From Eubacteriales bacterium (lineage in GTDB: Bacteria; Bacillota; Clostridia; Lachnospirales; Lachnospiraceae), in the NCBI GenBank assembly GCA_030524225.1, contig JAUNGV010000006.1, positions 1-64,000 of the forward strand: 64,000 nt of DNA. The letters run 5' to 3'. The notes below the pieces were generated by a model. The model saw only the letters and a program-made list of their open reading frames with translations, was not told the DNA's origin and ran no database searches. Below are positions 46,330 to 54,342 of the stretch, piece by piece (position 1 is the first letter of the stretch; every line of letters starts with the position of its first letter). The position numbers and the translations under genes are program-made.

Positions 46330-46358
46330 ATTTTAAGGAAAGAGGTTTTGAAAAGCAA
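46330..46358 (-). promoter_or_regulatory. Promoter for the minus-strand membrane protein
   Basis: On the minus strand, -35 TTGCTT (46353-46358) and -10 TAAAAT (46330-46335) are 17 bases apart. It gives a leader of about 125 bases before the start at 46197. It overlaps the + promoter that follows, so the two divergent units share one control region. Confidence 0.6.
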
Positions 46359-46376
46359 TATTGAGAGAAATTTAAT
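46348..46376 (+). promoter_or_regulatory. Promoter for the 46,442 gene
   Basis: -35 TTGAAA (46348-46353) and -10 TTTAAT (46371-46376) with 17-base spacing, 66 bases before the ATG. The -35 boxes of this and the minus-strand promoter overlap, so use of one may exclude the other. Confidence 0.6.
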
Positions 46377-46441
46377 TTATAGGAACTGATTTGGGATGAT
46401 GGTTCATTCGCAGGAGACAGGAAATAGAACAAGGGGGAGCA

Positions 46442-48367
46442 ATGAGGGGATTTTTGAAAAAGATTTTTGCGGGAGAGTTACGGATACTCGTTTTTCTCAT
46501 GTGTGCAGTAATGCTATATGCTGCATGGTATATTCATCAGAGTAACGCAGCCTCTTTTGTTTACAAGGCGGACACAGAAGAGAACTTTTATTATGATGTT
46601 ACTGACAGCACTTATGTGGGGGAAATTGTGTATCCGGAATATACGATGCGTGAATTGGGATTGCGTTTTGACACCGGAGAGGGGATGACGGACAAGGATT
46701 TTGTCCGGATCAGACTGGAGGGAGATAGCATACAGCAAACATGGAGAGTGGAGGGGACGAGCATTGAGAAAGATCAGATTCTATGGCTCCCGCTGCAGGG
46801 ATACGACGTGGGAAAAGGAAAATTGAAACTTGAGATTTCCGGAGAGGGAAGCACTTATAAGGCAATTGCAATAGGCAATGAAATGACAGAGGAGGGCGAA
46901 ACCCTTGAAACGATAGCGTATCAGGCTCTGGTGAGCGAGACACCCAAGAGCCTGATTTATATAGGGGTATTTCTTGCGGTTCTGTTTGTGTTTTTTATAT
47001 TTATAGTCGTTTCGGAGAAAGGGACGTATGTGAGGCTCTTTCTTGTTCTGTGGGTCGTGTTGGGGAGCGTATATCTGGCCGTTTTGCCTATTATGAGTGA
47101 GCCGGACTCCAAAAATCACTATTGCAGGGCATATGAAATTTCGCAGGGGCAGTTTATTTCTCAGCGGGATCAGTGGGGAGAAGCCAGCGGGTACTTTTCG
47201 ATTCCGGAGGATTGGGCAGGGATTAACTCGGATAATATCAGGATATCCGCATATGAAGTCTACCATAATAGTGGGTTTTTAGTCGAAGAGAAAACGGAAA
47301 ATAAATACCATTATAATAATATTGCTCTTTATTCTCCTTTTTCTTATCTTCCGCAGGCGGCGGGGATACTGTTTGGACGGCAGCTGACGAATCAGATGGT
47401 AGTTATCGTATATATGGGGCGGATTTTTAATTATCTGGCAATCGGTGGTGTTTATTGTCTGACAATTGCACTTATGCCCTTTGCCCGAAAATATATCCTA
47501 TGGATAGCGCTTATGCCTATGAATTTGCATCAGGCTGTCTCTCTTGCTCCGGATGGAATGGTAACGGCTTTGATCTGTCTGCTTTTAGCGGCTGTCTGTT
47601 ATTTGCGGTGTCAAAAGAATGCCAGAGTAACCGGAGGAATGATTGCCCTGCTGTATTTGACGGCATTTTTTTTGTCGCAGTATAAAATTGTTTATGTCGT
47701 GGTATGCATGGCTCTGTTTTGTATTCCAAAAGAAAAATTTAAAAGTATAAAAATATATTATGTACATGTCATTTTATTGGGAATTGTGATTCTCAGTGCG
47801 TCGCTCTGGTGGCTGAATATTTCCTCCCGCTTTTTAGCCGAACAGTATGTGACGAGCGGAGATCAGGTGGCATACATTCTAAAGAATCCGATCCATTATA
47901 TTGGGATTATGTGGAATACATTGTGGATGCAGGCTAAACTGTATGTAGAACAGATTATGGGAATTTATATGGGGCCGCTGCTGATCAAAAATGACGAAAC
48001 TCTGCTCTATCTTGTGTATGGCGCATTTTTGATAAAATCAGTGAGAGATTATAATGCGGCAGGAGATTTGGCGGATAAAAAGATGAAGTTCAACTTTGCC
48101 GCTTTTATGCTGCTCACAGTGGTGTTGATAGCTACCTGCGAGTATGTGCAGTGGACAGAGTATCAGAGCCTGTTGATCAATGGTATACAGGGCCGTTATT
48201 TTATTCCTTTGATCCTTCCGGCGCTCCTTATAGTGGGAGGAATGCGGCAGGATGACAGAAAAAAAGAGAGAATCCAGTATGCGCTGCTGATAGGATTGGA
48301 TCTGTGCGTGGCGCTTAATGTGGGGATGAGTTACTTATATCTTATCGGAGACTCTGTTTTATATTGA
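46442..48367 (+). CDS. DUF2142 membrane protein, copy 3
   Basis: 641 residues with AAGGGGGAG before ATG 46442. Helix, outer beta-rich domain (~40-160), helix, then multiple helices. The acidic motif reads S-E-P-D-S-K-N-H-Y-C-R-A-Y-E-I-S near residue 220 (P-D-x-x-x-H instead of P-D-E-x-x-H), and G-I-Q-G-R-Y-F-I-P near 580 is intact, so it is probably functional. It is the most AT-rich gene of the locus by eye (many ATA and TTT codons), pointing to separate origin. It has its own promoter in the divergent region upstream. Confidence 0.75.
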   Translation: MRGFLKKIFAGELRILVFLMCAVMLYAAWYIHQSNAASFVYKADTEENFYYDVTDSTYVGEIVYPEYTMRELGLRFDTGEGMTDKDFVRIRLEGDSIQQTWRVEGTSIEKDQILWLPLQGYDVGKGKLKLEISGEGSTYKAIAIGNEMTEEGETLETIAYQALVSETPKSLIYIGVFLAVLFVFFIFIVVSEKGTYVRLFLVLWVVLGSVYLAVLPIMSEPDSKNHYCRAYEISQGQFISQRDQWGEASGYFSIPEDWAGINSDNIRISAYEVYHNSGFLVEEKTENKYHYNNIALYSPFSYLPQAAGILFGRQLTNQMVVIVYMGRIFNYLAIGGVYCLTIALMPFARKYILWIALMPMNLHQAVSLAPDGMVTALICLLLAAVCYLRCQKNARVTGGMIALLYLTAFFLSQYKIVYVVVCMALFCIPKEKFKSIKIYYVHVILLGIVILSASLWWLNISSRFLAEQYVTSGDQVAYILKNPIHYIGIMWNTLWMQAKLYVEQIMGIYMGPLLIKNDETLLYLVYGAFLIKSVRDYNAAGDLADKKMKFNFAAFMLLTVVLIATCEYVQWTEYQSLLINGIQGRYFIPLILPALLIVGGMRQDDRKKERIQYALLIGLDLCVALNVGMSYLYLIGDSVLY

Positions 48368-48384
48368 AAAACAGGCCGGGAGAT

Positions 48385-48408
48385 GCAGAGCGGATAGTCT
48401 CTGCTTTT
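48385..48408 (+). terminator. Possible weak terminator
   Basis: GCAGAG (48385-48390) and CTCTGC (48399-48404) form a 6-bp stem with an 8-base loop followed by TTTT. Stem and T-run are both short, so partial read-through into the GT4 gene is likely. Confidence 0.4.
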
Positions 48409-48440
48409 GAGGCTGTAAGGAGACGGACAGGAGAAAACAA

Positions 48441-49586
48441 ATGGGAAATAAGGACAATTCAGGTAGAGACGCGAGTCTTCCGCTTCGCGTTCTTTTCCTT
48501 ATCTTTTCCTTTCACGTCGGCGGAATCGAGCGGCAGCTCGTAGAGCTGGCGAACGCGTTGGCGGCGCGGGGAGAAGAGGTGCATTTGTGTGTGATTAACG
48601 CTAGTTATGAGGAGACGCTTCTTGCGACGCTTTCCTCTGAGGTGCATCTGCTGAAGATGGAGAGACCGGTGAGCGGTGCGGGAAGAATGGCTTATATGTG
48701 GCGGCTGGCGCGGTATGTGCGGCGCTGGCACATTGATGTTATTCATGCGCAGGAACCGACGGGCGTCGTATTTTCAGCTTTTGCCAAGGCACTATGTCCT
48801 GCGCTCAGAATAGTTGAGACCGTGCATGACGTGGGAGAATACCGCGAGTATTCCGGTATGCAGCTGCGGCTTGCAGATCTTCTATGCCGCCGTTATGTGG
48901 CGATTTCTGCCGCGGTGGAGAGAGAGATCCGGGAGAGAGGAATCGCGGCGCGCAGAGTCACGTTGATTCACAATGCGGTGAACACGGAGAAATTTTATCT
49001 GCTGCAGAGAAGCAAACCGGATCGGGTGGGTGGCAGAGAAGAGGAGTTCTGCATCGGTAATATCGCGCGTTTTTTTCCGGCTAAAAAGGGGCAGGACACG
49101 CTGGTCAGAGCGGTGGAGATTCTGCGGCGGACCTATCCGCGGATTCACTGCTTTCTGGCGGGCGCTGTCTATCGCGGACAGGACGAGGCGTACCGGGAGC
49201 TCGTCTCCTATGTGAAATCACATGAGTTGGAGGATCATATTACGTTTTGCGGAGGGATAGACGAAGTGGTTGATTTCCTGGGCAAAATAGATCTCTTTGT
49301 GCTGCCGTCCAATTACGAGGGCTTTGGAATCGCTCTGATTGAGGCGATGGCGACAGGTCTCCCATGCGTGGCGAGCCGGTTGGACGGACCGTTGGAGATT
49401 ATGGGAGAGCACCCGGAACTGGGGCGTCTCTTTGAGGCAGGGGATGCAGCTGAACTGGCGGAGCAGATTGCGTATGTGATGGAGCATTATCAGGAGTATC
49501 AGCAGAACGAAATCGCCGCCTACACGGCGGCGACATATGGTATGGATTCTTTTGTGGAAAAACACATGGCGCTGTACAGAATGTAA
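48441..49586 (+). CDS. GT4 glycosyltransferase
   Basis: 381 residues; AGGAG-type sites precede ATG 48441. It has the loop F-H-V-G-G-I-E-R-Q-L near residue 27, A-R-F-F-P-A-K-K-G-Q-D near 210 and P-S-N-Y-E-G-F-G-I-A-L-I-E-A-M near 290, standard for GT4 retaining transferases. It is the last + gene of the polysaccharide locus and is followed by a strong hairpin terminator and convergent minus-strand genes. Base composition returns to higher GC here compared with the preceding membrane protein. Confidence 0.9.
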   Translation: MGNKDNSGRDASLPLRVLFLIFSFHVGGIERQLVELANALAARGEEVHLCVINASYEETLLATLSSEVHLLKMERPVSGAGRMAYMWRLARYVRRWHIDVIHAQEPTGVVFSAFAKALCPALRIVETVHDVGEYREYSGMQLRLADLLCRRYVAISAAVEREIRERGIAARRVTLIHNAVNTEKFYLLQRSKPDRVGGREEEFCIGNIARFFPAKKGQDTLVRAVEILRRTYPRIHCFLAGAVYRGQDEAYRELVSYVKSHELEDHITFCGGIDEVVDFLGKIDLFVLPSNYEGFGIALIEAMATGLPCVASRLDGPLEIMGEHPELGRLFEAGDAAELAEQIAYVMEHYQEYQQNEIAAYTAATYGMDSFVEKHMALYRM

Positions 49587-49601
49587 AATAGGTGAAGAAG
49601 T

Positions 49602-49645
49602 GTTCCGGTTCGGTTTGGTCGGGGAGCAGAACCGGAACAGAAGTT
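49602..49645. terminator. Bidirectional terminator between convergent genes
   Basis: GTTCCGGTTC (49602-49611) and GAACCGGAAC (49629-49638) form a perfect 10-bp stem with a 17-base loop, followed by AGAAGTTTT on the + side. It lies between the GT4 stop (49586) and the minus-strand GT11 stop (49646); on the minus strand, T-rich sequence follows as well. Confidence 0.7.
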
Positions 49646-50707
49646 TTAGAAGTCATGCGTCGCCAACAGTGTCGGATCGGGGGCGCATGTGATTTTATCC
49701 GGGTGGGGATTCAGGTAGGCGCCCCAGAAACCGAATGAACTTTCCGTGAAAATATTGTGATGACAGGCGGCCATCAGCTGCATGTCGCGGAAACTGTTCT
49801 CCCCCTTATTCCAGTCGATAAAACGAACCCTGTCTTTTGCAAAATCAAGTCCGAAAATCTGCTCATTTTCTTTGCACCAGTCTACGCTTTTTTCATCGGT
49901 AAAGAAATAAAAGACAGGATCAGACGAGTGCTTTTTGACATAGCGAACCGCTCTTTTGAAGTAACCATATCGATAGCAGTAACCGTTGACAAAGAGCATA
50001 TCGCTGCGTCTCGCATGGATGGCAACAGCATTGACATCGCTGATCTCGTCGAGAGCGCGTTGGTTTTTGTCATCCTCCGGCGCGGGGAACCGGAACGCCT
50101 CCCGAAGCTGCGCGTCGATGTGCTCTATTCCGAATCCTTTGCGACAAAAGGCGAGAGAATGACCAATCAGAACGTCGTCCGGATATTTTTGAAACGGATC
50201 GAATTTGGCATTTTCACGGGCCACCAATTGCTCCGTGAGAGTGTGTTTCAAAATTCGCTTGATGTGGTAACCTGGCATGGTGCGAAAAAAGGCGGAGATC
50301 ACACGGCGGGGGGCGGAGCCGTTCGAATTGACGCCGATCAGATCAGTGCCGTGCCTGCCTGCGTTAAAATTGCGGATCGGATAGCCAACAGTCTGCAAAG
50401 CCTGACAGAGCGGATCAGCGTAGTTCCAGTCATTTTCCCAGAAGCGGCTTTTTTCAAGCTGGGAGACAACATATTTCCGGTCGGAAGGAATCATCAGATC
50501 GCGGAGTTTTGGCATATGGAGGTGAAAAATCCGGTCGAGTTCGTATCCGTTCCATTGGGAGAACATGCCAGGACGGTTATCCGGGAGATCGTAAATCAGA
50601 TCTTCCAAATAATAATTTCCGTCAGGATTGGACTGGCGGATTGCCAGATATTCCGCATAGTCGAGCATTTGATTTCCGAGTCCGGAGTCTGTATGAATCA
50701 GGCGCAT
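49646..50707 (-). CDS. GT11-like fucosyltransferase (minus strand)
   Basis: 353 residues; ATG at 50707 with AAAGGAT upstream. GT11 motifs: H-T-D-S-G-L-G-N-Q-M-L-D-Y-A at residues 5-18, A-I-H-A-R-R-S-D-M near 233 in the HxRRGDY position (Gly changed to Ser, Tyr to Met) and T-E-S-S-F-G-F-W-G-A-Y-L near 320. The N-terminal half has a larger insertion (about residues 85-160) than typical members. It is co-directional with, and 123 bases downstream of, the Wzy-like gene, so the two likely form one minus-strand operon from the promoter at 52550-52578. Confidence 0.8.
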   Translation of the reverse strand: MRLIHTDSGLGNQMLDYAEYLAIRQSNPDGNYYLEDLIYDLPDNRPGMFSQWNGYELDRIFHLHMPKLRDLMIPSDRKYVVSQLEKSRFWENDWNYADPLCQALQTVGYPIRNFNAGRHGTDLIGVNSNGSAPRRVISAFFRTMPGYHIKRILKHTLTEQLVARENAKFDPFQKYPDDVLIGHSLAFCRKGFGIEHIDAQLREAFRFPAPEDDKNQRALDEISDVNAVAIHARRSDMLFVNGYCYRYGYFKRAVRYVKKHSSDPVFYFFTDEKSVDWCKENEQIFGLDFAKDRVRFIDWNKGENSFRDMQLMAACHHNIFTESSFGFWGAYLNPHPDKITCAPDPTLLATHDF

Positions 50708-50755
50708 GGTGGTATCCTTTCTGTTTTAGGGGTTGCACCGGAGAGACTGTCTGTA

Positions 50756-50816
50756 TGAGAAATTGCCTGTTGCGGATTTCTGTCTGCGGCACTGCGGATA
50801 AGTGGGGCAGACAGAG
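50756..50816 (+). repeat. Dispersed hairpin element, copy B
   Basis: AGAAAT (50758-50763) can pair with ATTTCT (50776-50781). The surrounding ~60 bases resemble 25586-25652. Here it lies in the 123-base gap upstream of the minus-strand GT11 gene, as copy A lies upstream of the 25,658 GT11 gene, but in the opposite orientation relative to its gene. Confidence 0.35.
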
Positions 50817-50830
50817 AAATCAGGGGAATT

Positions 50831-52504
50831 TCAGGAGTGGCGTGTCCGCTTGCGCTGCAGCAGATGACCAGCGCCGAAAATTGCCAGCCATGTCCACACG
50901 CCGCAGCTGACTGTGCGGCGAACAAATTCCAAGTGTGGGGTGCTGCCGGTGAACAGGGCCATTTCCTCAGAACTTCCGTTCCATGAGAGAACGATCACGG
51001 AGGAATCCAGAGCGTCGATTTCTTCCTGTGTATAGAGCTGCGGATCGCTTTCGTAACCGTCGGTACAGTATACGGAAGGAATCAGAACGGCGGAAGGTCT
51101 CGGTGCGGCCAGCAGATAGAGCATGGCGGCGAGGAAAGCAGCGCCGCATGAGAACAGAAGCAGGCGGGATAGGCTGCGAGCCGCTGCCGAGTCCTCTTTC
51201 TGATCTGAAACAGAGACAGATTTATCATTTCGATTCGGGAAGGTGTCAGTCTGGTCTTCATGCTTCCGGATAGGAGCGGTTTCTCTGCGGGAAAATATAA
51301 TTTCTTTGGAACCTATTTTGCCAAACACACCCAGTGCAATTTCCCGCCGCCAGAAGGCGGGAAGACGATGGGAAAGTCTGTCTGCAAGAAAGAAGAGATA
51401 CGCGCCGATCAGCAGGAAGGTGATATTTTTGAACGAGGTATTAAACAGGAATGGTTCGGTTACCCCGGCGAGAGCAAAGCCGAGCAGGATCGCAAGCGTG
51501 CGACCGTTGTTCTGCCGGATGCAGCGCAGTATCATCGCCATGTAGACAAGACAGAACATGGCAAAAAAGACAACGCCGAGATGTACGAAGAGATAGGTAT
51601 AGGAGCAGTCGATGGAGCGGGTCGCATCTGGCGTTGTCAGCAAACGGTGCCCGAACAGAGCGACCGGTTCGGTCGTCAGGAAATAATTCGAGAGTACGAA
51701 GCGATGGTGTACGAGTTTATCAGCCAGTTCATAGAGTTTTCCTGTCAGAATAACCGGGCCTGCGACGGAAAAGAGCACACAGAAAGGAAAGAGGCATCCT
51801 GCCAGTGCATTGGCGAGGCGGCGCAGACCGCTGTCGGGCCGGCTTGCGGTAAAATAATAGTTGCAGAACAGATAAAAGGTTCCCACGATAAAGCCGGTGT
51901 AGCTGAGAGAATACAGAAGCACATAGAGATTGCCAAGCATGAAAAAAACGGAAACCGCACGCAGTTGTTTCCTCGTCAGAGGGAGCACATAGAGCCAGAG
52001 CGCCATCAATACCAAATAGGTGATGTGGAGTACATTCGGGTGCGTGTAGCCGAATGACCAGCGCACGGTAAAACCAAGAGCATCCTTGTGGTGAACGTAG
52101 AACAGATCACCGATCAGTCCGCTCTGGGTCAGTGCCATCATCAGCAGAAAGCAGACGCTGAGGAGCCATGCGCCCGTCCGGAATACCCGTTTGAGAGAGA
52201 CGCCTTTTAAGCCCAGTGCCATTGCCATGTAGAAAACGATACCGCGTTCCCCTGTGCGCAGATAGACAAACATGGTCATGCCAAGAAGCAGGATGGTGCC
52301 AAGCAGTTCAAACATGGTGTAGCGGGTAAGCATTAGTTTGGCGAGAAAGCAGAGCGCTGCAGCGGCCAGACACAGATCATAGAGAGGCTGTCCTTCGGAT
52401 TGTCCCAGCCCTTTGGCTGCGAGCATCAGGCAGAAATAGAGAAGATAAAAAAGCTCCGCTGTCGAGAGCGGGCGGTCTGACACCGAAGATTCTGATGTGG
52501 TCAT
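50831..52504 (-). CDS. Wzy-like polysaccharide polymerase
   Basis: 557 residues; ATG at 52504 with AAAGGAGG well spaced upstream. About eleven helices. The segment F-G-Y-T-H-P-N-V-L-H near residue 165 and the S-L-S-Y-T-G-F-I-V-G helix match the polymerase half of the GT2-Wzy fusion (G-L-G-H-P-N-A-L-H, R-S-N-T-G-F-A-L-T), as in O-antigen/EPS polymerases. Residues ~400-455 are a polar insert between helices, and the C-terminus has a short outer domain. Polymerises repeat units on the outer face of the membrane. Second polymerase of the window, on its own minus-strand unit. Confidence 0.75.
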   Translation of the reverse strand: MTTSESSVSDRPLSTAELFYLLYFCLMLAAKGLGQSEGQPLYDLCLAAAALCFLAKLMLTRYTMFELLGTILLLGMTMFVYLRTGERGIVFYMAMALGLKGVSLKRVFRTGAWLLSVCFLLMMALTQSGLIGDLFYVHHKDALGFTVRWSFGYTHPNVLHITYLVLMALWLYVLPLTRKQLRAVSVFFMLGNLYVLLYSLSYTGFIVGTFYLFCNYYFTASRPDSGLRRLANALAGCLFPFCVLFSVAGPVILTGKLYELADKLVHHRFVLSNYFLTTEPVALFGHRLLTTPDATRSIDCSYTYLFVHLGVVFFAMFCLVYMAMILRCIRQNNGRTLAILLGFALAGVTEPFLFNTSFKNITFLLIGAYLFFLADRLSHRLPAFWRREIALGVFGKIGSKEIIFSRRETAPIRKHEDQTDTFPNRNDKSVSVSDQKEDSAAARSLSRLLLFSCGAAFLAAMLYLLAAPRPSAVLIPSVYCTDGYESDPQLYTQEEIDALDSSVIVLSWNGSSEEMALFTGSTPHLEFVRRTVSCGVWTWLAIFGAGHLLQRKRTRHS

Positions 52505-52549
52505 AAAAGCCTCCTTTTTGTGAATGAAGCATTGCTCAACTTCCCTGTT

Positions 52550-52578
52550 ATTGTAAGCAAGATCGAGGGGAAAAGCAA
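52550..52578 (-). promoter_or_regulatory. Promoter for the Wzy/GT11 minus-strand operon
   Basis: On the minus strand, -35 TTGCTT (52573-52578) and -10 TACAAT (52550-52555) are 17 bases apart, 46 bases before the ATG. The -35 hexamer is identical to the other minus-strand promoter (46353-46358). Confidence 0.6.
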
Positions 52579-52618
52579 CGAACGTTTTCGGCCCGTATAC
52601 TTTTTTCAAAAGATACAC

Positions 52619-52624
52619 TATAAT
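52619..52624 (+). promoter_or_regulatory. -10 element for the 52,675 gene
   Basis: A perfect TATAAT lies 51 bases before the ATG at 52675. No good -35 hexamer is found at 16-18 bases; the stretch upstream is T-rich. It is divergent to the Wzy promoter and marks the edge between the polysaccharide locus and core genes. Confidence 0.45.
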
Positions 52625-52674
52625 AGAAAACGAATCGGAAGAGTACAATAAAAAGGAAATATAAGGAGAACACC

Positions 52675-52977
52675 ATGGACGAACAAAACGAATCACGCTC
52701 TCCGGCGTCCGCCGGAGAGCCGGGGGCGCGGCCGCCCCTTCTCTCGCGGGGCTCTATGATCCTGCGCGCGGTGGCGGGCGGATATCTGCTGTACATTGTC
52801 TGGAATCTCGTGCGGGATTTCGGGCAGGTGCAGGATACGCAGAGGCTGCTGATCGGAGGCGTAGCCGTGATCTTTGCGGCGGTGGCGATCTGGCTGCTGG
52901 CGACGACCGGGAAGAGGTTTCTGCGCGGCGAGTACCGGGGCGGATCCGGAGACCCGGACCGCAGCGCGAAGAAGTAG
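52675..52977 (+). CDS. Small two-helix membrane protein
   Basis: 100 residues, AAGGAGA before ATG 52675. After a polar, proline-rich first 25 residues there are two hydrophobic helices (about 30-47 and 58-76) and a basic, polar tail (F-L-R-G-E-Y-R-G-G-S). I do not recognise the family. A clear RBS, a TATAAT upstream and coding-like composition support it as real. It precedes trpS by 138 bases. Confidence 0.65.
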   Translation: MDEQNESRSPASAGEPGARPPLLSRGSMILRAVAGGYLLYIVWNLVRDFGQVQDTQRLLIGGVAVIFAAVAIWLLATTGKRFLRGEYRGGSGDPDRSAKK

Positions 52978-53114
52978 CCGGTCTCTGCCGCACAGCCTTC
53001 CTTCGGAGGCGGCGACAAGAGCAGATAGGGAGTGCCCCTCCGACGGCTGCAGCGGGCAGGTACGGCGAATCATAGGGAACAGGAAGATAGGAAAGCGACA
53101 CAGAAAGGAAACGT

Positions 53115-54209
53115 ATGAGCAACAGTAAAATTATTTTAACAGGCGACCGGCCGACGGGACGCCTTCACATCGGACACTATGTGGGCTCTCTGCGCAGGCG
53201 CGTGGAGCTGCAGAATTCCGGAGCGTTCGATGAGATTTATATCATGATTGCGGATGCGCAGGCGCTGACGGACAACGCGGAGAATCCGGAGAAGGTCAGG
53301 GAGAATGTCGTGGAGGTCGCCCTCGATTATCTGGCGGCGGGACTCGATCCGGCCAAGTCGACCCTCTTTATCCAGTCCCAGATTCCGGAGCTGTGCGAGC
53401 TGACCTTCTATTATATGGACCTCGTGACGGTGGCGCGGCTGCAGCGCAATCCCACGGTGAAAAATGAGATCATCATGCGCAATTTCGAGGCGAGCATTCC
53501 GGTGGGCTTCTTTACCTATCCGATCAGCCAGGCGGCGGATATCACGGCGTTTAAGGCGACGACGGTGCCGGTTGGCGAGGATCAGGAGCCGATGATCGAG
53601 CAGGCCAGAGAGATCGTCCGCAAGTTCAATTTCGTTTACGGGGATACGCTGGTTGAACCGGAGATTCTGCTGCCGGACAACGAGGCGTGCCAGCGGCTGC
53701 CCGGCACGGACGGTCATGCCAAGATGAGTAAATCCCTCGGCAACTGCATTTATCTCGCGGACGAGCCGGATGTGATAAAGAAAAAGGTAATGAGCATGTT
53801 CACCGACCCGGATCACATCCGTGTCGAGGATCCGGGCAAACTGGAGGGCAACACCGTCTTTACTTATTTAGATGCGTTCTGCCGCGACGAGCATTTTGCG
53901 GCGTATCTGCCTGACTATGCGAATCTGGATGAGCTGAAGGCACACTATCAGCGCGGCGGTCTCGGCGATGTGAAGGTCAAGAAATTCCTGAACAATGTAC
54001 TGCAGGAGACGCTCGAGCCGATCCGCAACCGCCGGAAAGAATACCAGAAGGACATCGCGTACGTTTACGAGGTTCTGAAAAAGGGAAGCGAAGCGGCGCA
54101 GGCCAAGGCGGCGCAGACTCTCTCAGAGGTCAAGAGTGCGATGCGGATCAACTATTTTGACGACGCGGAGCTGATTGCGGCGCAGACGAAAAAATATCAG
54201 GAACAATAA
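53115..54209 (+). CDS. trpS: Tryptophan--tRNA ligase
   Basis: 364 residues, full length for a bacterial TrpS. Class I signatures: [15 protein letters not shown] near residues 10-24 (HIGH motif), V-G-E-D-Q-E-P near 155 and K-M-S-K-S at ~203. It charges tRNA-Trp with tryptophan using ATP in the cytoplasm. AAAGGAAACGT precedes ATG 53115. The 137-base upstream gap shows no convincing T-box leader, so tryptophan-dependent regulation of that kind is not seen. It is a core gene and flags the end of the polysaccharide locus. Confidence 0.96.
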   Translation: MSNSKIILTGDRPTGRLHIGHYVGSLRRRVELQNSGAFDEIYIMIADAQALTDNAENPEKVRENVVEVALDYLAAGLDPAKSTLFIQSQIPELCELTFYYMDLVTVARLQRNPTVKNEIIMRNFEASIPVGFFTYPISQAADITAFKATTVPVGEDQEPMIEQAREIVRKFNFVYGDTLVEPEILLPDNEACQRLPGTDGHAKMSKSLGNCIYLADEPDVIKKKVMSMFTDPDHIRVEDPGKLEGNTVFTYLDAFCRDEHFAAYLPDYANLDELKAHYQRGGLGDVKVKKFLNNVLQETLEPIRNRRKEYQKDIAYVYEVLKKGSEAAQAKAAQTLSEVKSAMRINYFDDAELIAAQTKKYQEQ

Positions 54210-54280
54210 TCTTAAAAAAGCCGCCAAGAAATCAAACGAAAAATCAGAAAATAAAGCGTGCAAACCGCACGCCGGAGCGG

Positions 54281-54286
54281 TACAAT
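54281..54286 (+). promoter_or_regulatory. Possible -10 for the UDP-sugar pyrophosphorylase gene
   Basis: TACAAT lies 57 bases before the ATG at 54343; the best -35 at 17 bases is GTGCAA (54258-54263), which is weak. The trpS to pyrophosphorylase gap (133 bases) has no clear terminator. Confidence 0.35.
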
Positions 54287-54342
54287 AGGAGCCGGTGGAA
54301 GCATTCCGGTATGAAGATTAGTGTGAGGAGGAAGGAATCAGC

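Noticed and set aside
51260..52057. 265-codon + frame
   Set aside because: Antisense to the Wzy-like gene, which has a strong RBS, membrane helices and the HPN motif.
52978..53114. T-box leader before trpS
   Set aside because: The gap is only 137 bases and no specifier or antiterminator pattern could be found.
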